DNA of 64,000 bases from contig CAUYUJ010003925.1 in NCBI GenBank assembly GCA_963575745.1, forward strand, positions 318,374 to 382,373, written 5' to 3'. This DNA comes from Prorocentrum cordatum. Its lineage: Eukaryota; Sar; Dinophyceae; Prorocentrales; Prorocentraceae. The notes beneath the pieces were generated by a model. It was given only the letters and a program-made list of their open reading frames with translations. It did no database searches and was not told where the DNA came from. The position numbers and the translations under genes are program-made. This document shows, piece by piece, positions 31,110 through 42,330 of the stretch (position 1 is its first letter; each line of letters starts with the position of its first letter).

Positions 31110-31660
31110 ATGTCTCCCCAGCCGTTGGGGAAACATTGGGGGAACACTATTCGGGGGCCCTCTCTGGCCGTTGTGGGGCTGTCTTGGGGTTCTTTTGAAG
31201 CCTTCGGGGCCTTCTTCAGCGGGGCCCCCTGTGGCCCACTCAGCCCATCTTGAGGCTCTCCTGGACCGTCTTGGGGGCCTCTCTGAGTTGTTCTGGGGTC
31301 ATCTTGGGCCTCTTTGGCGAATCTTGGGCCAGCTTCGGCTGCCGCAAGCCCGAAAAGGTGAGAACGCTACAGTTACAGAGTCACCTAGGTCAAATCAATG
31401 GCTTGTGCCTCTTGAGGCCCTCCTGGGGGTTCTTTGGGGAATCTTGGGCCGGCTTCGGCTGCCGCAAGTCCGAGAAGGCGAGACCGCTGCACTTACTACA
31501 CTTACAGAGACACCTAGGTCAAGTCAATGGCTTGTGCCTCTTGAGGCCCTCCTGGGGGTTCTCCCGGAACTCCCTTGGGGTCTCCTGTTGACTTCGTGGG
31601 CCGCCGTGAGGCCATTTTGCGCAACCGTGGGAAAAGATTCGGTCCTCTTGCAGCCGTCTT
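31110..31660 (+). repeat. CTTGG array with a tandem ~120-130-bp unit
   Basis: The block containing CTTCGGCTGCCGCAAG, CACCTAGGTCAA and CTTGTGCCTCTTGAGG occurs twice in tandem (about 31318-31438 and 31439-31565). It carries the AT-richer core of the CTTGG family. Confidence 0.8.
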
Positions 31661-31776
31661 GAGCAATCGTGGGGGGCACTTGGGCCTGCTTTGACGTCCT
31701 TGATGGCGACCAGGGCCCTCTTGGAGACCTTCTTAGGGCCATTTTGGATGGAACAGCCGTTGAAGGACCTTCTCTA

Positions 31777-31933
31777 CAGTGGAGGCCAGTCCACAAGAAA
31801 CCTTTCACACAAAACGACCCCAGGGCGTCCATCGAATTTTGGTGTGGGAACGTCACGCCTTCCATCGCAAAACTGTCGAAACCCAGGGCACCGTGGAGGC
31901 AAGCAGGGTGTTTCTTGGCATCGGCCTCCACCG
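31777..31933 (-). mobile_element. MITE-A copy 2 (inverted)
   Basis: 157 bp, with ends CAGTGGAGGCC and GGCCTCCACCG and TA on both sides (31775-31776 and 31934-31935). Its interior is the reverse complement of copies at 29170, 49744 and 57677. It has the clearest target duplication of the family. Confidence 0.85.
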
Positions 31934-32182
31934 TATGTGCCTCGACGGGTGCTTCTGGGTGGCCGGCGGGCTTGGCCGGCGCCATTGGGAATTCTTGGAA
32001 GGGCCACGCAGCATGGCAGGCCGCGGGGGCAGCGGATCCAAGAGATGCCTGCGGCAACCCGCCGCCGCCCCCCGCCTTCTTTGCAAACGCCCAGGTGGCC
32101 AAAGCCGTTGGCACGAGGTGATGCCAAGCGATTGGACCGTGTGCTCCCCGAGCTGTTTTTGAAACCTTGGGAAGGCACCTGG

Positions 32183-32235
32183 GGGAAGAGGAGGAGGAGG
32201 AGGAGGAGGAGGAGGAGGAGGAGGAGGAGGAGGAG
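32183..32235. repeat. (GGA)n tract
   Basis: About 50 bp of GGA repeats. A shorter one is at 32551-32577. Confidence 0.9.
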
Positions 32236-34455
32236 GATGCTTCCTGGGGGCCTCTTTTGGCCTACTGCGGGATTCCTGTCTTGGGCCGCCCTGGGGACAC
32301 CTCAGATGCAATACGGAGCCGACCTGGAGGCACGTGGGGCCATCTCGGCCGCCCTGAGGGCCCTCTTGGGGGGTGCCTGGAGCGGGAAAGCTGACGGAGG
32401 CCGGTCTGTCCGACTGCCCGGCCGGATCGGCCGAGACCCCACAGGGAGCCTTTTGGAAGGGCGCCTCCCGCCACCGTGCTCGGGTCGTGGACCAGGGGCC
32501 TCCCAGGGTGTTCTCGGGAGGCCTCCCAGGGGACCCCCAGGGAGCACGAGGAGGAGGAGGAGGAGGAGGAGGAGGTGTTGCTGGAGCATCCAGGGGCCTC
32601 CTCCTAGGGGCCTTCCACAGGGGCGCCTTTCCTGTCTAGATGTTTTTGTGCACCGCACCCTCCCCGCCCCAGTCCGATGCCACCGCCCGGGGCCAGTATA
32701 CAGAAGCCACGCCCCAGGGATGGAGTTTTGTATCTCAGACCCGCGACCAGGACCCTCGCTCGCCCCCCAGGGTGTTTGGGCATCGTCTGCAATGTTTTCG
32801 GGCGGAACCTTTTGGGCGCCCCTGGGGGCTTCGTGGGCGCTTTATGGGGGAGACCCATGGCGGTCGGAGGCCCATCTTGACATGGAGGGTCTCCGAAGAC
32901 CCTTCGAGTTGCGCCTCTCCTCGGGCCCATCTTGAGGCGCCGTGGGCCCCTCGACCAGACGAGCGAGGAGGAGCTGGTGGACGGCGAGCCCGAGGGAGTG
33001 GGAAGGCTCGCCGCCGCCCCGGATCCTGGCCCCCTGGAGGGCCCTGTGGGGGGGGGCCTCTGGAGACGCCCGCGGAGGCGGGAAACCGACCGCACGGCTG
33101 CAAAGAGCCCCCCCGTCCGATCCTCGAAGGCTGTGGGGCAGAGCTCAGCAGGAGGGCGGCGGGGGCCCAGGCTTCCCTCTGAGGCCCCTCTGCGTCCGGG
33201 CCCGCTCGGCTGCCCAGGGGGCAGCCGCGCGCCGTCTCGATCCCGATGCCATGGGCAGTCCAGCCATCGCGCCCAGAAAGGACGCGCGCCTTCACCCAGG
33301 GTGCCCTTTGTGTCCTTGCCTCTGCGGCCCGCCCTTTGCCGTGTTCGCTGGCCTCCCCCTGGGTCAGGGTGCCCCTGCGTCCCTGGGGCGGTGGTCGCCC
33401 GCTGCCCAAACAGATCCCAACTTCGGCCTCCGAGGGCCTCGCGTCCTCACCGTCCGTGCCCGATGCACGCTTTCACCGCGGTGGGTCCGCTCGGACGCCG
33501 AGTAGGCCAGGGGTCCGCGGAGCGGCCGAGCACGGGCTCGGGCGCCGAGGGGGGCTCTGGAGGGGGCCCACCAGGGGGCGACGGGGCGCGTGGGCAGCAG
33601 GACGCTCGGCGTCTCCCCGCCCGCCCTCTTGGATCGCCCGCGGCCTGCCCCAGCGAGCAGCCTCGAGGCGGTCCGGCAGGAAGGCCCGCGCCTCTCCATC
33701 CATACTCGCTCCCTCCAGAGCTTAGGAGGAGCGTGTCTCTCTCACTCCTCTCGGCGAGGAGTGAGCTGCCTGTGCTGTGCTGCTGCGGTCCCACCCCCGC
33801 CAGGCGTCGCTATGACAATGGTAGGCCCCGAGGGATTGGTAATTACAGACGCCTGGGGCGCAAGCCATGTGGCTACGCGCCCAGGCGAAGGAGGCAGCGG
33901 CGAAGGCTGCCCAAAGCACAGACTCACTGTGTGTCTCCTCGGTCCCGCCCATAGGCTCGCAGAGGAAAGAACTCTCCCGGCACGCACCTGGGGCGGAGTG
34001 CCTTTCTGAGTTCGACCAGCTCGACTCGTGGCTCAGCCGCGTTGATAGCGTTGATAGCGGGGGGGAGGGGAAGATCGAGGAAGCGCAGCCATGGACGAAG
34101 GTGCGTGGCTCAGCGACCTGCCCCGCTTCGATGCCGTATCGGCGCGATCCGTCTCCACATCGGGCGGCGCGGCACTGACTTCGTGCTTCGGGGCGCGCGC
34201 TCCCCGATCCATGGATCTGGCGACCACGCGCCAGATCCGCGGGGCCGTAGTCCATGTTGGCGTGTGCCCGAGGGGCGGGGAAGCGGACGTGGAAGAGGGC
34301 ATCGGCACCGGACCAGACACTGCACAAGCAGATGCAGGTACGCATGCGTATGTATCAATTACGTGCATCCGTTGAGGCGCACCGTAGCCACCCTGAGACC
34401 CTGTAGTCTACAAGTCGTCCGACACGCCCTGAATCCAGGCGGAGATAGGAGGCGG
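32236..34455. other. 2.2 kb of GC-rich unassigned sequence
   Basis: Several overlapping long frames (up to 340 codons on plus, 224 on minus) exist because stop codons are rare at this GC content. They are rich in Arg, Pro, Gly and Ala and overlap each other on both strands. I recognise no family and call no gene. Confidence 0.4.
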
Positions 34456-34941
34456 CGGAAGAGGAGGAGGAGGAGGAGGAGGAGGAAGAGGTTCTTTGGT
34501 TTCATCGGACCCCGCGGCGCCCTTGCTGCGCTCCGCAGGACGACCTCCTGCACCTCTGGGCCCGTGTGGTGGTCCTCGCCGCGGTGTGGCCGGCGTTACT
34601 GCACAAGTCGCTGGTTCTCACCGTCTCACTCCCGCGGGGCGCTCGGCACCGGCAATCCGCTCGCGCATCCCCTCAGTATCGCTGAACCGATCCCTATCCC
34701 CTATCCTCATCCACATCTCGAGCCCCACCGTGTCGCCACCTCATTTGGGGATATGTCCCTCGAAACCCGAAGAGAGCAGCCTATATCCCCATCCAGGGGG
34801 GTAAATCGGCCAGTGGGGCCCAGCCCACGCTGGTGGGGATGGGGATCGGTTGAACGATACTCATCGGCACCCGCAGTCCGCTCGCGCGTCCCCTGCTGCC
34901 TGCGGCTCGAGATGGATTGACGATCGGAGGAGGAGAAGACA

Positions 34942-35102
34942 TGATGGGCCTGTTTTCCACCACCACCACCATAAGTTGGAGGGGGAGGGGGTCCTCCTCC
35001 TCCTCCTCCTCCTCCTCCTCCTCCTCCTCCTCCTCCTCCTCCTCCTCCTCCTCCTCCTCCCCCTCCAACTTATGGTGGTGGTGGTGGAAAACAGGCCCAT
35101 CA
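34942..35102. repeat. perfect 47-bp inverted repeat around a (CCT)n loop
   Basis: The left arm 34942-34988 and right arm 35056-35102 are exact reverse complements. Each contains GTTTTCCACCACCACCACC and TAAGTTGGAGGG or the complement. The 67-bp centre is mostly CCT repeat. It could form a cruciform, or a triplex in its purine/pyrimidine part. Nothing suggests coding. Confidence 0.95.
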
Positions 35103-35355
35103 AGACATCTATGATGCCGCTGCTCGTCCTGGAGAGCCCTCTGAAATCTCGGCGTCGGGAGGTTTTCGCGAGGGGCGTCTTCGCCGTACGTGCATCGGGC
35201 CCCAGGACGTTCACAGATCGATCCCGCTTCAAAAGTGTTTTGCAGTTTTTCCGCGTCGTCGCATCTCAGGGTCGTCACCACGGCTGGACCCTCTTGGAAA
35301 TTCTAGTCCGAATGCGCCGTAGGATCGGGCGAAGAGAACTATTCTTGGCCAGGCT

Positions 35356-35434
35356 CATCCTGAGCGCAGGGTCGGTGCACATGCCTCCCTGGCCAAGGCA
35401 GGAGGGCGTATGCACCGATCCTGCGCTCAGGATG
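35356..35434. repeat. imperfect inverted repeat, ~35-bp arms
   Basis: CATCCTGAGCGCAGG ... GGTGCAC and GTGCACC-like/CCTGCGCTCAGGATG face each other around a short GGCCAAGG centre. Confidence 0.8.
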
Positions 35435-35860
35435 GGAACCGGTGTATGTGCATAGTTTTCTTTCTTCTCCTGGGTGAGATCCAGGAAGTAGCGGCATCGG
35501 TGACCCCCCCGAGACTTACGACGGCTCGATGTCTTCGAGTCTCGGGGCCTAGAACTCTCGACCCCCTCCCTGGGAACAACTTTTCGCCCTTTGGGGGGGA
35601 GAGGCTCTGAACACAGAGATCCGATGCTCGAGGAAGGGGAAACCACCCCGACCCCCACAATTGGCGTTTACTAACAGCCCTGGGCGTTTACTATACTGTC
35701 CAGTTCGATTTCTTCCTAGGGTGCGCTTACTGAACTGCTTCGCTTGTCGGGGTGCTGCTTATGAGGGAGGTTTTTTCTGTTCTAGAAGCATTGATTTGCT
35801 CCATGCGCGGGCCCCGAAGTCCCGACCTTTTCCCCTGGGCGTTTTCTTTTTTTTTATCTC
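35435..35860. other. unassigned, no gene seen
   Basis: Mixed sequence with a T-run at about 35845. Nothing recognised. Confidence 0.4.
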
Positions 35861-35869
35861 CAGTCGTCT

Positions 35870-36122
35870 TTTGACGGCCCCGAGGCCCGGCGCAGGCGCC
35901 CAGAGGCCGAACACGGCGAAAGACCTCCAAATTGAGTCGTTCAACGCGTTGGAGGCCCAGGAAGGTCTGCAGTCAACCCGCACACAGTGAGGCTGAGCAA
36001 TTTTCTGAGTTTGCCCGTGCATCCTTCCCCTTCGGCCCATCCTTGGCCGCGTTCGCTGGCCGCGCCCCGCTTGCAGAGTGCCGACATGGCCTTCCAAAGC
36101 CCTTGCATCCTTATCGTTCGTC
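35870..36122 (+). mobile_element. TTGACGG-family repeat plus truncated MITE-B copy 2
   Basis: 35870-35925 is a copy of the dispersed TTGACGGYCCCGAGGCCCGG repeat. From 35970 (CAGTCAACCCG) the sequence follows MITE-B, including CATCCTTGGCCGCGTTCGCTGGCCGCGCCCCGC-like text, but the right inverted repeat is missing. Confidence 0.65.
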
Positions 36123-36440
36123 CTCACTTGTGACGTTGAAAGCCCGGATAGCGTCGCGGTCTAAGTGCGTAAAAGTTTGTGGGAAACGCTTGAAAGGATG
36201 CCCGGAGAGCTTGCAAGCCTAAGAAATAGAGATTCGCAGAAGCTCCCAAAGAGCTTCGAAGGAGCTGCGGGAAGGCTTCCAGCACGCGCAGTGGGAACGA
36301 GTAGGAAAACACATCCGGGACACGGTACGATCTCAAGCAAGGCGATGCGAGGATGCCTGCCCAGGAGCCGCGGAGAGGAAGCTGGCGCAGCCCTGCCTGC
36401 TGGCCTATTCTCTAACAGCCTTTTTTAGCTCCCACCAGGA
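36123..36440. other. unassigned, no gene seen
   Basis: Short frames only and no repeat relation noticed. Confidence 0.35.
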
Positions 36441-36639
36441 TCGGGCCAGACGAAAGGGGGGGATAGGGAAAGGGGGGGGTACGAAATCTGCTGCATGCAG
36501 CCGGTTTCAGCCCCACCGAGGGGCCCATTACTCGATACATGGCCGCCTCCGGCGCCAGGAGGCGCCGGGAAAATCAGCTGCGTGAGCTGATTCTCACCCC
36601 CCCCCTCCTTTGCTATCCCCCCCTTTTCGCCCGGCCCGA
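36441..36639. mobile_element. MITE-C copy 1 (long TIRs)
   Basis: The left end TCGGGCCAGACGAAAGGGGG and right end CCCCCCTTTTCGCCCGGCCCGA form a long inverted repeat. The interior has further palindromes (AATCAGCTGCGTGAGCTGATT-type and GGCGCCAGGAGGCGCC). A second copy is at 60450-60643. Confidence 0.8.
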
Positions 36640-37009
36640 AAGGAGCAGTCCGGGAATCATACAGGCTGGCTGTAAGATGCAGACGCAGCGAAGACCAGAC
36701 ATCCGCACGCCCCCGGACGCCTGGACCTTCCCGCCCGGCGGTGGCTCTCCCTCGCCTGCTGCTCCTGCCGACCCCCCGCCCCTGCGCCCCCCCCCCCCCC
36801 CCCTTCCAGGGGCAACGTTCGTCAGGAGCGACAGAAACACACAGACACAAAGGATCGTCAATCCTCAGGAACCCATGGAACGTATAGGAAGTGGAGAGGA
36901 GGACGACAGTCCAGAACAGATGGGAAAATATACCGGATCCTGGGATTTGTGTTTGTTTATTGGAGAGGCCTGACGGCCAGTGCCGCCGACCCTGCTCGAA
37001 GGGGCTAGG
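36640..37009. other. unassigned, with a poly-C run
   Basis: Short frames and a C-run at about 36788-36804. No gene. Confidence 0.35.
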
Positions 37010-37255
37010 AGGGGGAGGAGGAAGCGAAGGAGGAGGAGGAGGAGGAGGAAGAGGAGGAGGACGAGGAGGAGGAGGAGGAGGACAGGGACGAGCACGAGGA
37101 CGAGGAGGAGGAGGAGGAGGGAGGAGGAGGAGGAGGAGGAGGAGGAGGAGGAGGAGCAGGAGGAGGAGGAGGAGGAATAGGAGGAGGAGGAGGAGGAGGA
37201 GCAGGAGGAGGAGGAGGAAGAGGAGGAGGAGGAGGAGGAGGTGGAAGAGGACGAG
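37010..37255. repeat. long (GGA)n tract
   Basis: About 245 bp of GGA/GAC/GCA repeats. Confidence 0.9.
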
Positions 37256-37689
37256 AACCTCCTCGCGACGCCCTCCGGGCTTTCTCGAAGACTGACAGGG
37301 GAGTTGGATCTGGTGGGGGGGGGGCCCGGGCCCCCCCAGGACCCCCCCGATACCCCCCCGGGACCACCTAGGGTCCGGCTCCCAACCCCCCCCCGCACCG
37401 GGGAAGGGAAAAGGGAAGGGGCTTCACTTCGAAGTATTGACGACGTTCAATCAAATGCTTGGCACGGCATGTGCGAGGAAGAGGACTCTGCTGACGGAGA
37501 GCGGGAGAACGGTGAGTGGAAGCTGGATGCGGCTTGAGAAAGTCGAGCAGGACAGATAGCACGACGCGAACGGAGAAACCCCTCACACACGCCGACAGGG
37601 TCGGCGGATTTGGGTGTCCCTGGGCCCCTTCAGTCGAGCGGGTGGGGGGAACAGGCCCAGAGGGGGTTCTGTAGCACGTAATGGGAGCC
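37256..37689. other. unassigned GC-rich sequence
   Basis: G- and C-runs, short frames and nothing recognised. Confidence 0.35.
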
Positions 37690-37850
37690 TCACGTACCTT
37701 CGCGATTCCGTCTTTGGAGTGCAGTGGCGTCAACTAGCGTTTGGTAATCGATGAGATACCGCCGATTCGGCGTCGATTGTCGTCGGTTCCGCGTCAGCTA
37801 GCATCCACTGGCGCCGAATCGTAAGAGCCAGCAAGATGGCACGGGAGGCT
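37690..37850. repeat. GCGTCGAT-type dispersed repeat, copy 1
   Basis: It shares GTCTTT(G/C)GAGTGCA, ATCGATGAGAT(A/C) and AAGAGCCAGCAAGATG with 52740-52925, in the same order. Confidence 0.7.
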
Positions 37851-38744
37851 CTCGTGAGATGTCGCAGAAGCACGCATCGACCCCCAATCGCCCAGATGAT
37901 CGCCTCTATGAGCCCGATGGCCCACCCAATCCAGGAGCGCGCGGTTTCACTGTCGGGGGCCATGTCCGATCCGCTGGCGATGTATGGCAGATTCCAGCTC
38001 GATGCTTCCCCCCCTGAGCATGCCACCCCATAGCCCTGCCCATCGACCCCCACATCCCCGCACTTTCCCGCAGTCGGTTGGAAGCAGCTTGGAGGCCAAC
38101 GCTCACGCTGTCAGGTATGAGGCTTTCGCCGAGCACCATGGGCCTCGCCTTGGTCCCCCTTCTCCGCCGGCGCTCTGCTTGGCAGAAAAGGAGGATCAAA
38201 ATGCCGCGGGTAGCCTCACCCCTGACGGCGCCGCAGCTCCCGCAAAGGGAGGGAGTATAGGATCGGTGGTTCAACTATGGGGTTCTGATGGATGGGGACC
38301 TAAGTTCCTGATGTTCCACCCTACCTTAGCCTTGACCACGAGAAAGAAATTCGTGCACCTAGAAGGTACCGAAACTGGAGGGTTTTCACGTGTCGGGCCC
38401 TGGGAGGCGGTACTCGTTCGATACTGATTCGATACTTGTCTGGGTGTTCGAAATTATTTCCGGGATGTGGTCCTTAAGTACGATGGGAGCAACATGGCAA
38501 CATGAACCTAAGATTGGGGATAGATCGAATGATGGATTTATTTTGTTCGAGGCACCTCGTCGTTGGGACCCCATCCCTCAGGACATCTTTGAACCACCGA
38601 AAGGAGAACTGGGGGTGGGACAGGCCGCAACACCAGGAGCCCGGAGCTGGCCGCTGCCCCCGGGGGACGCACTGGGCGGGACGCGGGACCCTTGCCGAGG
38701 CTGGCACTGGAGACGCCTCCCCCTTCTGCATTCCTTTTTCGCCA
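37851..38744. other. unassigned, no gene seen
   Basis: Frames of up to 147 codons on both strands, with no recognised domain or repeat. Confidence 0.35.
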
Positions 38745-38950
38745 TACGTATGTATGTGTATATATATTTAGCTCTTCCCGTGAAGAGGGAGCTCGGAGGG
38801 AGGGTGGATTACAAACGTCGTTGATGAGTCTTGGGTTTACACTGGCCCTCCTCCTGCTCATCCTCCTCTTCTTCTTTCTCCTCCTTCGAAGATCCTCCTC
38901 CTTCGAAGATCCTCCTCCTCTTCATCCTCCTCGAATTACTCCTCCTCCGA
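38745..38950 (+). repeat. CCT tract with conserved shoulder
   Basis: TA/TG microsatellite (38745-38768), then the 65-bp shoulder shared with 447-511, then CCT/CTT repeats including a duplicated CTTCGAAGATCCTCCTC. Confidence 0.75.
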
Positions 38951-39510
38951 ATTAGAAGGAGCAGAACCTCCTCAGGAGCCTTCTCGTGCCGGTCCTGAGG
39001 ACTCCTGCTCCCCTGCCCCTCGAACTCCGCGCTTCTCCGCGCCGCCCTCAGCACCGCCCCCCACCGGCCCGCTCTTCCAGTTTCGGGGAGGCTTCTGCTT
39101 CTCCTCGAGCCCCGCGCTCTCCCCGCGCCGCCCTCGGCAACGCCCCCGTTCGCGGGCCTCGCACGAGCCTTGGCGCGGACCTCGCACGCCGCGGAGAGAG
39201 AGGAGGCACCCAGGCTTGATTCAAGCTGTACGCGCCCTGGGCGTTTTTGGCGTCCGCTGTCAGGTTGGCATATTGGAATTCGCTGGCCCCCGCGCTTCCA
39301 AGTCTCAAAACAACAATTTGATACGGCAGTTGTGGTGATACGCCACGTTGTTTGACCAGTTCCAGGTCTGTTGCCAAACGTGTTCAGCCTGCGCGGGTAC
39401 TCACTACTACAAGTGCGACCACCATTACGGCGAGTACCACAACTACGAGTACGACTGCTGTCATGGCTTCTGCTGTTGCTATTTTTACTCTATGACGATT
39501 GGACTGCGAC
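38951..39510. other. unassigned, no gene seen
   Basis: GC-rich with a local duplication (GCGCTTCTCCGCGCCGCCCTC and GCGCTCTCCCCGCGCCGCCC at about 39028 and 39114), grading into triplet repeats. Confidence 0.35.
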
Positions 39511-39519
39511 TTACTACTA

Positions 39520-39534
39520 CGATTACAACATCAG

Positions 39535-39613
<79 letters not shown>

Positions 39614-39614
39614 G

Positions 39615-39682
<68 letters not shown>

Positions 39683-39685
39683 GAG
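39520..39685. repeat. (CTA)n microsatellite
   Basis: Nearly pure CTA/TAC repeats. They read as poly-Thr, poly-Tyr or poly-Leu on one strand and poly-Val on the other. Confidence 0.95.
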
Positions 39686-39705
39686 GGTCACACCTGACTT
39701 ATGGC

Positions 39706-39756
39706 CGGTGAGGTTTGGGTTTGGGTTTGGGTTTTGGTTTGGGTTTGGGTGTGTGT
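39706..39756 (+). repeat. GGGTTT tract
   Basis: About six GGTTTG/GGGTTT units. This resembles a telomere repeat lacking the A of TTTAGGG, but it is short and internal. Confidence 0.7.
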
Positions 39757-40235
39757 TTTTTTTGTTTCCTATTGGAAACCGATTGTTTTAAGTAGTTTTC
39801 TATTGAAAACCAATGGTTTGGCTTCGTTTTCTATTGAACACCTATGGTTTTACTTAGTTTTCTACTGGGAACCAATGGTTCTAGTTAGTATTCGATTGGG
39901 GACTAATGGTTTTTATTAGTTTTCTATAGGGAACCAATGGCTTTTTGTTAGCTTTCTATTGGGAACCAATTATTTTAAATTAGTTTTCTATTGGAAACCA
40001 ATGGTTGTTAGTAGTTTTCTATTGGGGGGCAATGGTTTCAATTAGTTTTCTATTCGAAACCAATGGTTTCAATTAGTTCTCTATTGGAAAGCAATTGTTT
40101 CTATTAGTTCTCCATTGGGAACCAATGGTTTTTATTTGTTTCCTATTTGAAGCCAATTGTTTTCATTAGTTTCCTGTTGGAAACCAATAGTTTTGGTTAG
40201 TTTTCTATTGGGAACCAATGGTTTTAATCAGTTTC
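39757..40235. repeat. 31-bp array of facing CCAAT boxes
   Basis: About 16 units of the form TTTTCTATTGGGAACCAATGG. Each holds ATTGG and CCAAT in inverted orientation three or so bases apart. Unit length is 31 bp where counted. It is AT-rich against GC-rich surroundings. Confidence 0.85.
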
Positions 40236-40640
40236 CCATTGGAATCCAAGGATTCCTGGAGACTTCCTCAGGATTCCTTGAGACTTCCTTAGGATTCCTG
40301 GAGGCTTCCTGAGGATTCTTGTAGAATTCCTTAGGAATCCTTGCGAATTCCTTGGGATTCCTGAAGAATTCCTATGGAATCTCAAGGATTCCTTAGGATT
40401 CGTCGGGGATTCCTTCAGATTCCTGGAGCCTTCCAAAGATTTCCCTTAGGATTCCTTGACAATCCCTCAGGACTCCTCAGGGATTCCTTGAAATTCCAAA
40501 TGAATTCCTCGGGATTCCTAAGGAATTCCGTAGGATTCCTTGAGAATTCCGTAGGATTCCGGGGGAATTCCTCAGGTTTCCGGGAGGATTCCTGAAGATT
40601 CCTCGAGAATTCCTTAGGATACCTCACAGCGTGACCGCCA
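40236..40640. repeat. strict 21-bp tandem array
   Basis: About 18 units like GGATTCCTTGAGACTTCCTT. TTCC recurs alternately 11 and 10 bases apart, so each unit is two near-identical half-units. Units keep 21 bp with only rare 20- or 22-bp exceptions. The minus strand stays open as 7-residue repeats. Confidence 0.9.
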
Positions 40641-40749
40641 TAAGTCAAGTGCGAAGGACGCGTAGCTTATATCGGGTTTTCGTACACTTGTATAGAAACC
40701 CAACCAAACTACCGGCCATAAACCGGCCGGCCATAGACGACGGGTGACC

Positions 40750-40793
40750 CTACTACCACCACCACCACCACCACCACCACCACCACCACCACC

Positions 40794-40867
<74 letters not shown>

Positions 40868-40921
40868 CACGACTACGACTACGACTACGACTACGACTAC
40901 TACTATAGACGACGGGTGACC

Positions 40922-40958
<37 letters not shown>

Positions 40959-40991
40959 TACTACGACTAACTACTACTACTACTACTACTA

Positions 40992-41030
<39 letters not shown>

Positions 41031-41041
41031 GACTACGACTG

Positions 41042-41072
<31 letters not shown>

Positions 41073-41398
41073 TACTACTACTACTACTAAAGTACGGCGA
41101 GTAGTACGATTATAAATATTATTACTAATACCATCAGTTCTAATACTACTACCACTACTATTACTACTGTAACGTCTTCGACTACTTCCACTACACATAT
41201 GAGTAGTACTACTACTAGTACCACTCGTTTTACTACTACCACTACGATTATTATTTTTATTGTGTTACTTCTACGACCATTATAAGATATACTACTGCTA
41301 ACAATTATACGAACAATAGCATTAACAATAACACTAACACCTAGCCATTCTATGATTGTTGCTACTATTACTCCCACTACTACGACGGCAACTAGTAT

Positions 41399-41433
<35 letters not shown>

Positions 41434-41439
41434 ATATTG

Positions 41440-41509
<70 letters not shown>

Positions 41510-41670
41510 GACTACCACTACTACAACTACTACAACTACTACGACTACGCCTAGTACTATTGTTACGACTAGTACTATTACTACCGTTACTACGGTTTTT
41601 CTCACAACGTCTACTACTACTACTACTATTACCACGGCTACTACGACTATTACTAGTATTACAACTACCA

Positions 41671-41721
<51 letters not shown>

Positions 41722-41722
41722 T

Positions 41723-41799
<77 letters not shown>

Positions 41800-41800
41800 G
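40750..41800. repeat. ACC and CTA/ACT triplet arrays
   Basis: (ACC)n at 40752-40805 changes abruptly to (CTA)n at 40806-40865. A 20-bp phrase (TAGACGACGGGTGACCCTAC) occurs twice, at 40734 and 40905. Further CTA arrays run to 41090, a diverged ACT-rich part to 41395, and (CTA)n to 41800. Confidence 0.9.
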
Positions 41801-42330
41801 GAGCCGTCCCCCCTCCCCCTAGCCCCCTGTGCGCGCCACCCATTACTGATTCGTCCCTTCTGTCCGCAGCCCGACCGTAGGACAGTCGAGATTGGTTTTC
41901 TGCAAGCCCAGGCCCCCGACGTCATGTTTTTTTTCATAACGTCGACTCCCAGAGGTCTGGATCCCTTCCCCCCAGACCGGTTTTTCGTCCCGACTCGGTT
42001 GTTGACGGTCCCGAGGGCTGGCGAGGGCCCCGAACGGCCGAAGATAACAAGAAACCTCCAGTCGTGATTCCCTAATCAGTGCTTGCACTGAAGGGTTCCT
42101 AGCGGAAGTTGCAAGATTTGGCGAAAGTTTCCCGCCGATTTTGGTAGCAGGCTGGGTTCTTGGGTTCCTGGTTCTGGGCTCCCGGGTTCCCGGGTTCTTG
42201 GTTCCGGGCCGATTTCGGTGCTTTGGGTTTCCGGGCTCCTGGGGTCCCGGTCGATCTCCTTTGAGAAAACCATCCACTGTTTGGGGTTTTTCTTTGGGGC
42301 AATTTTTCCACAGCGCGAGGGGTCTTGGAG
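41801..42330. other. unassigned, with one TTGACGG-family repeat
   Basis: 42003-42060 is a copy of the TTGACGGTCCCGAGG repeat. CCCGGGTTC-type short repeats lie at about 42150-42250. No gene. Confidence 0.45.

Noticed and set aside
32932-33954. A 340-codon frame in the GC-rich stretch as a host gene
   Set aside because: Stops are rare at this GC content. Long frames overlap it on the minus strand and no domain is recognised.
34383-34404. Dinoflagellate spliced-leader relic
   Set aside because: CCGTAGCCA is followed by CCCTGAG, not by the expected TTTTGGCTCAAG. I saw no good match on either strand.
39706-39756. Telomere or chromosome end
   Set aside because: Only about 50 bp, irregular, and internal to the sequence.
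40236-40640. Heat-shock elements in the TTCC/GAATTCC array
   Set aside because: Heat-shock elements need GAA/TTC blocks every 5 bp in alternating orientation. Here TTCC blocks recur at 10-11 bp in the same orientation.
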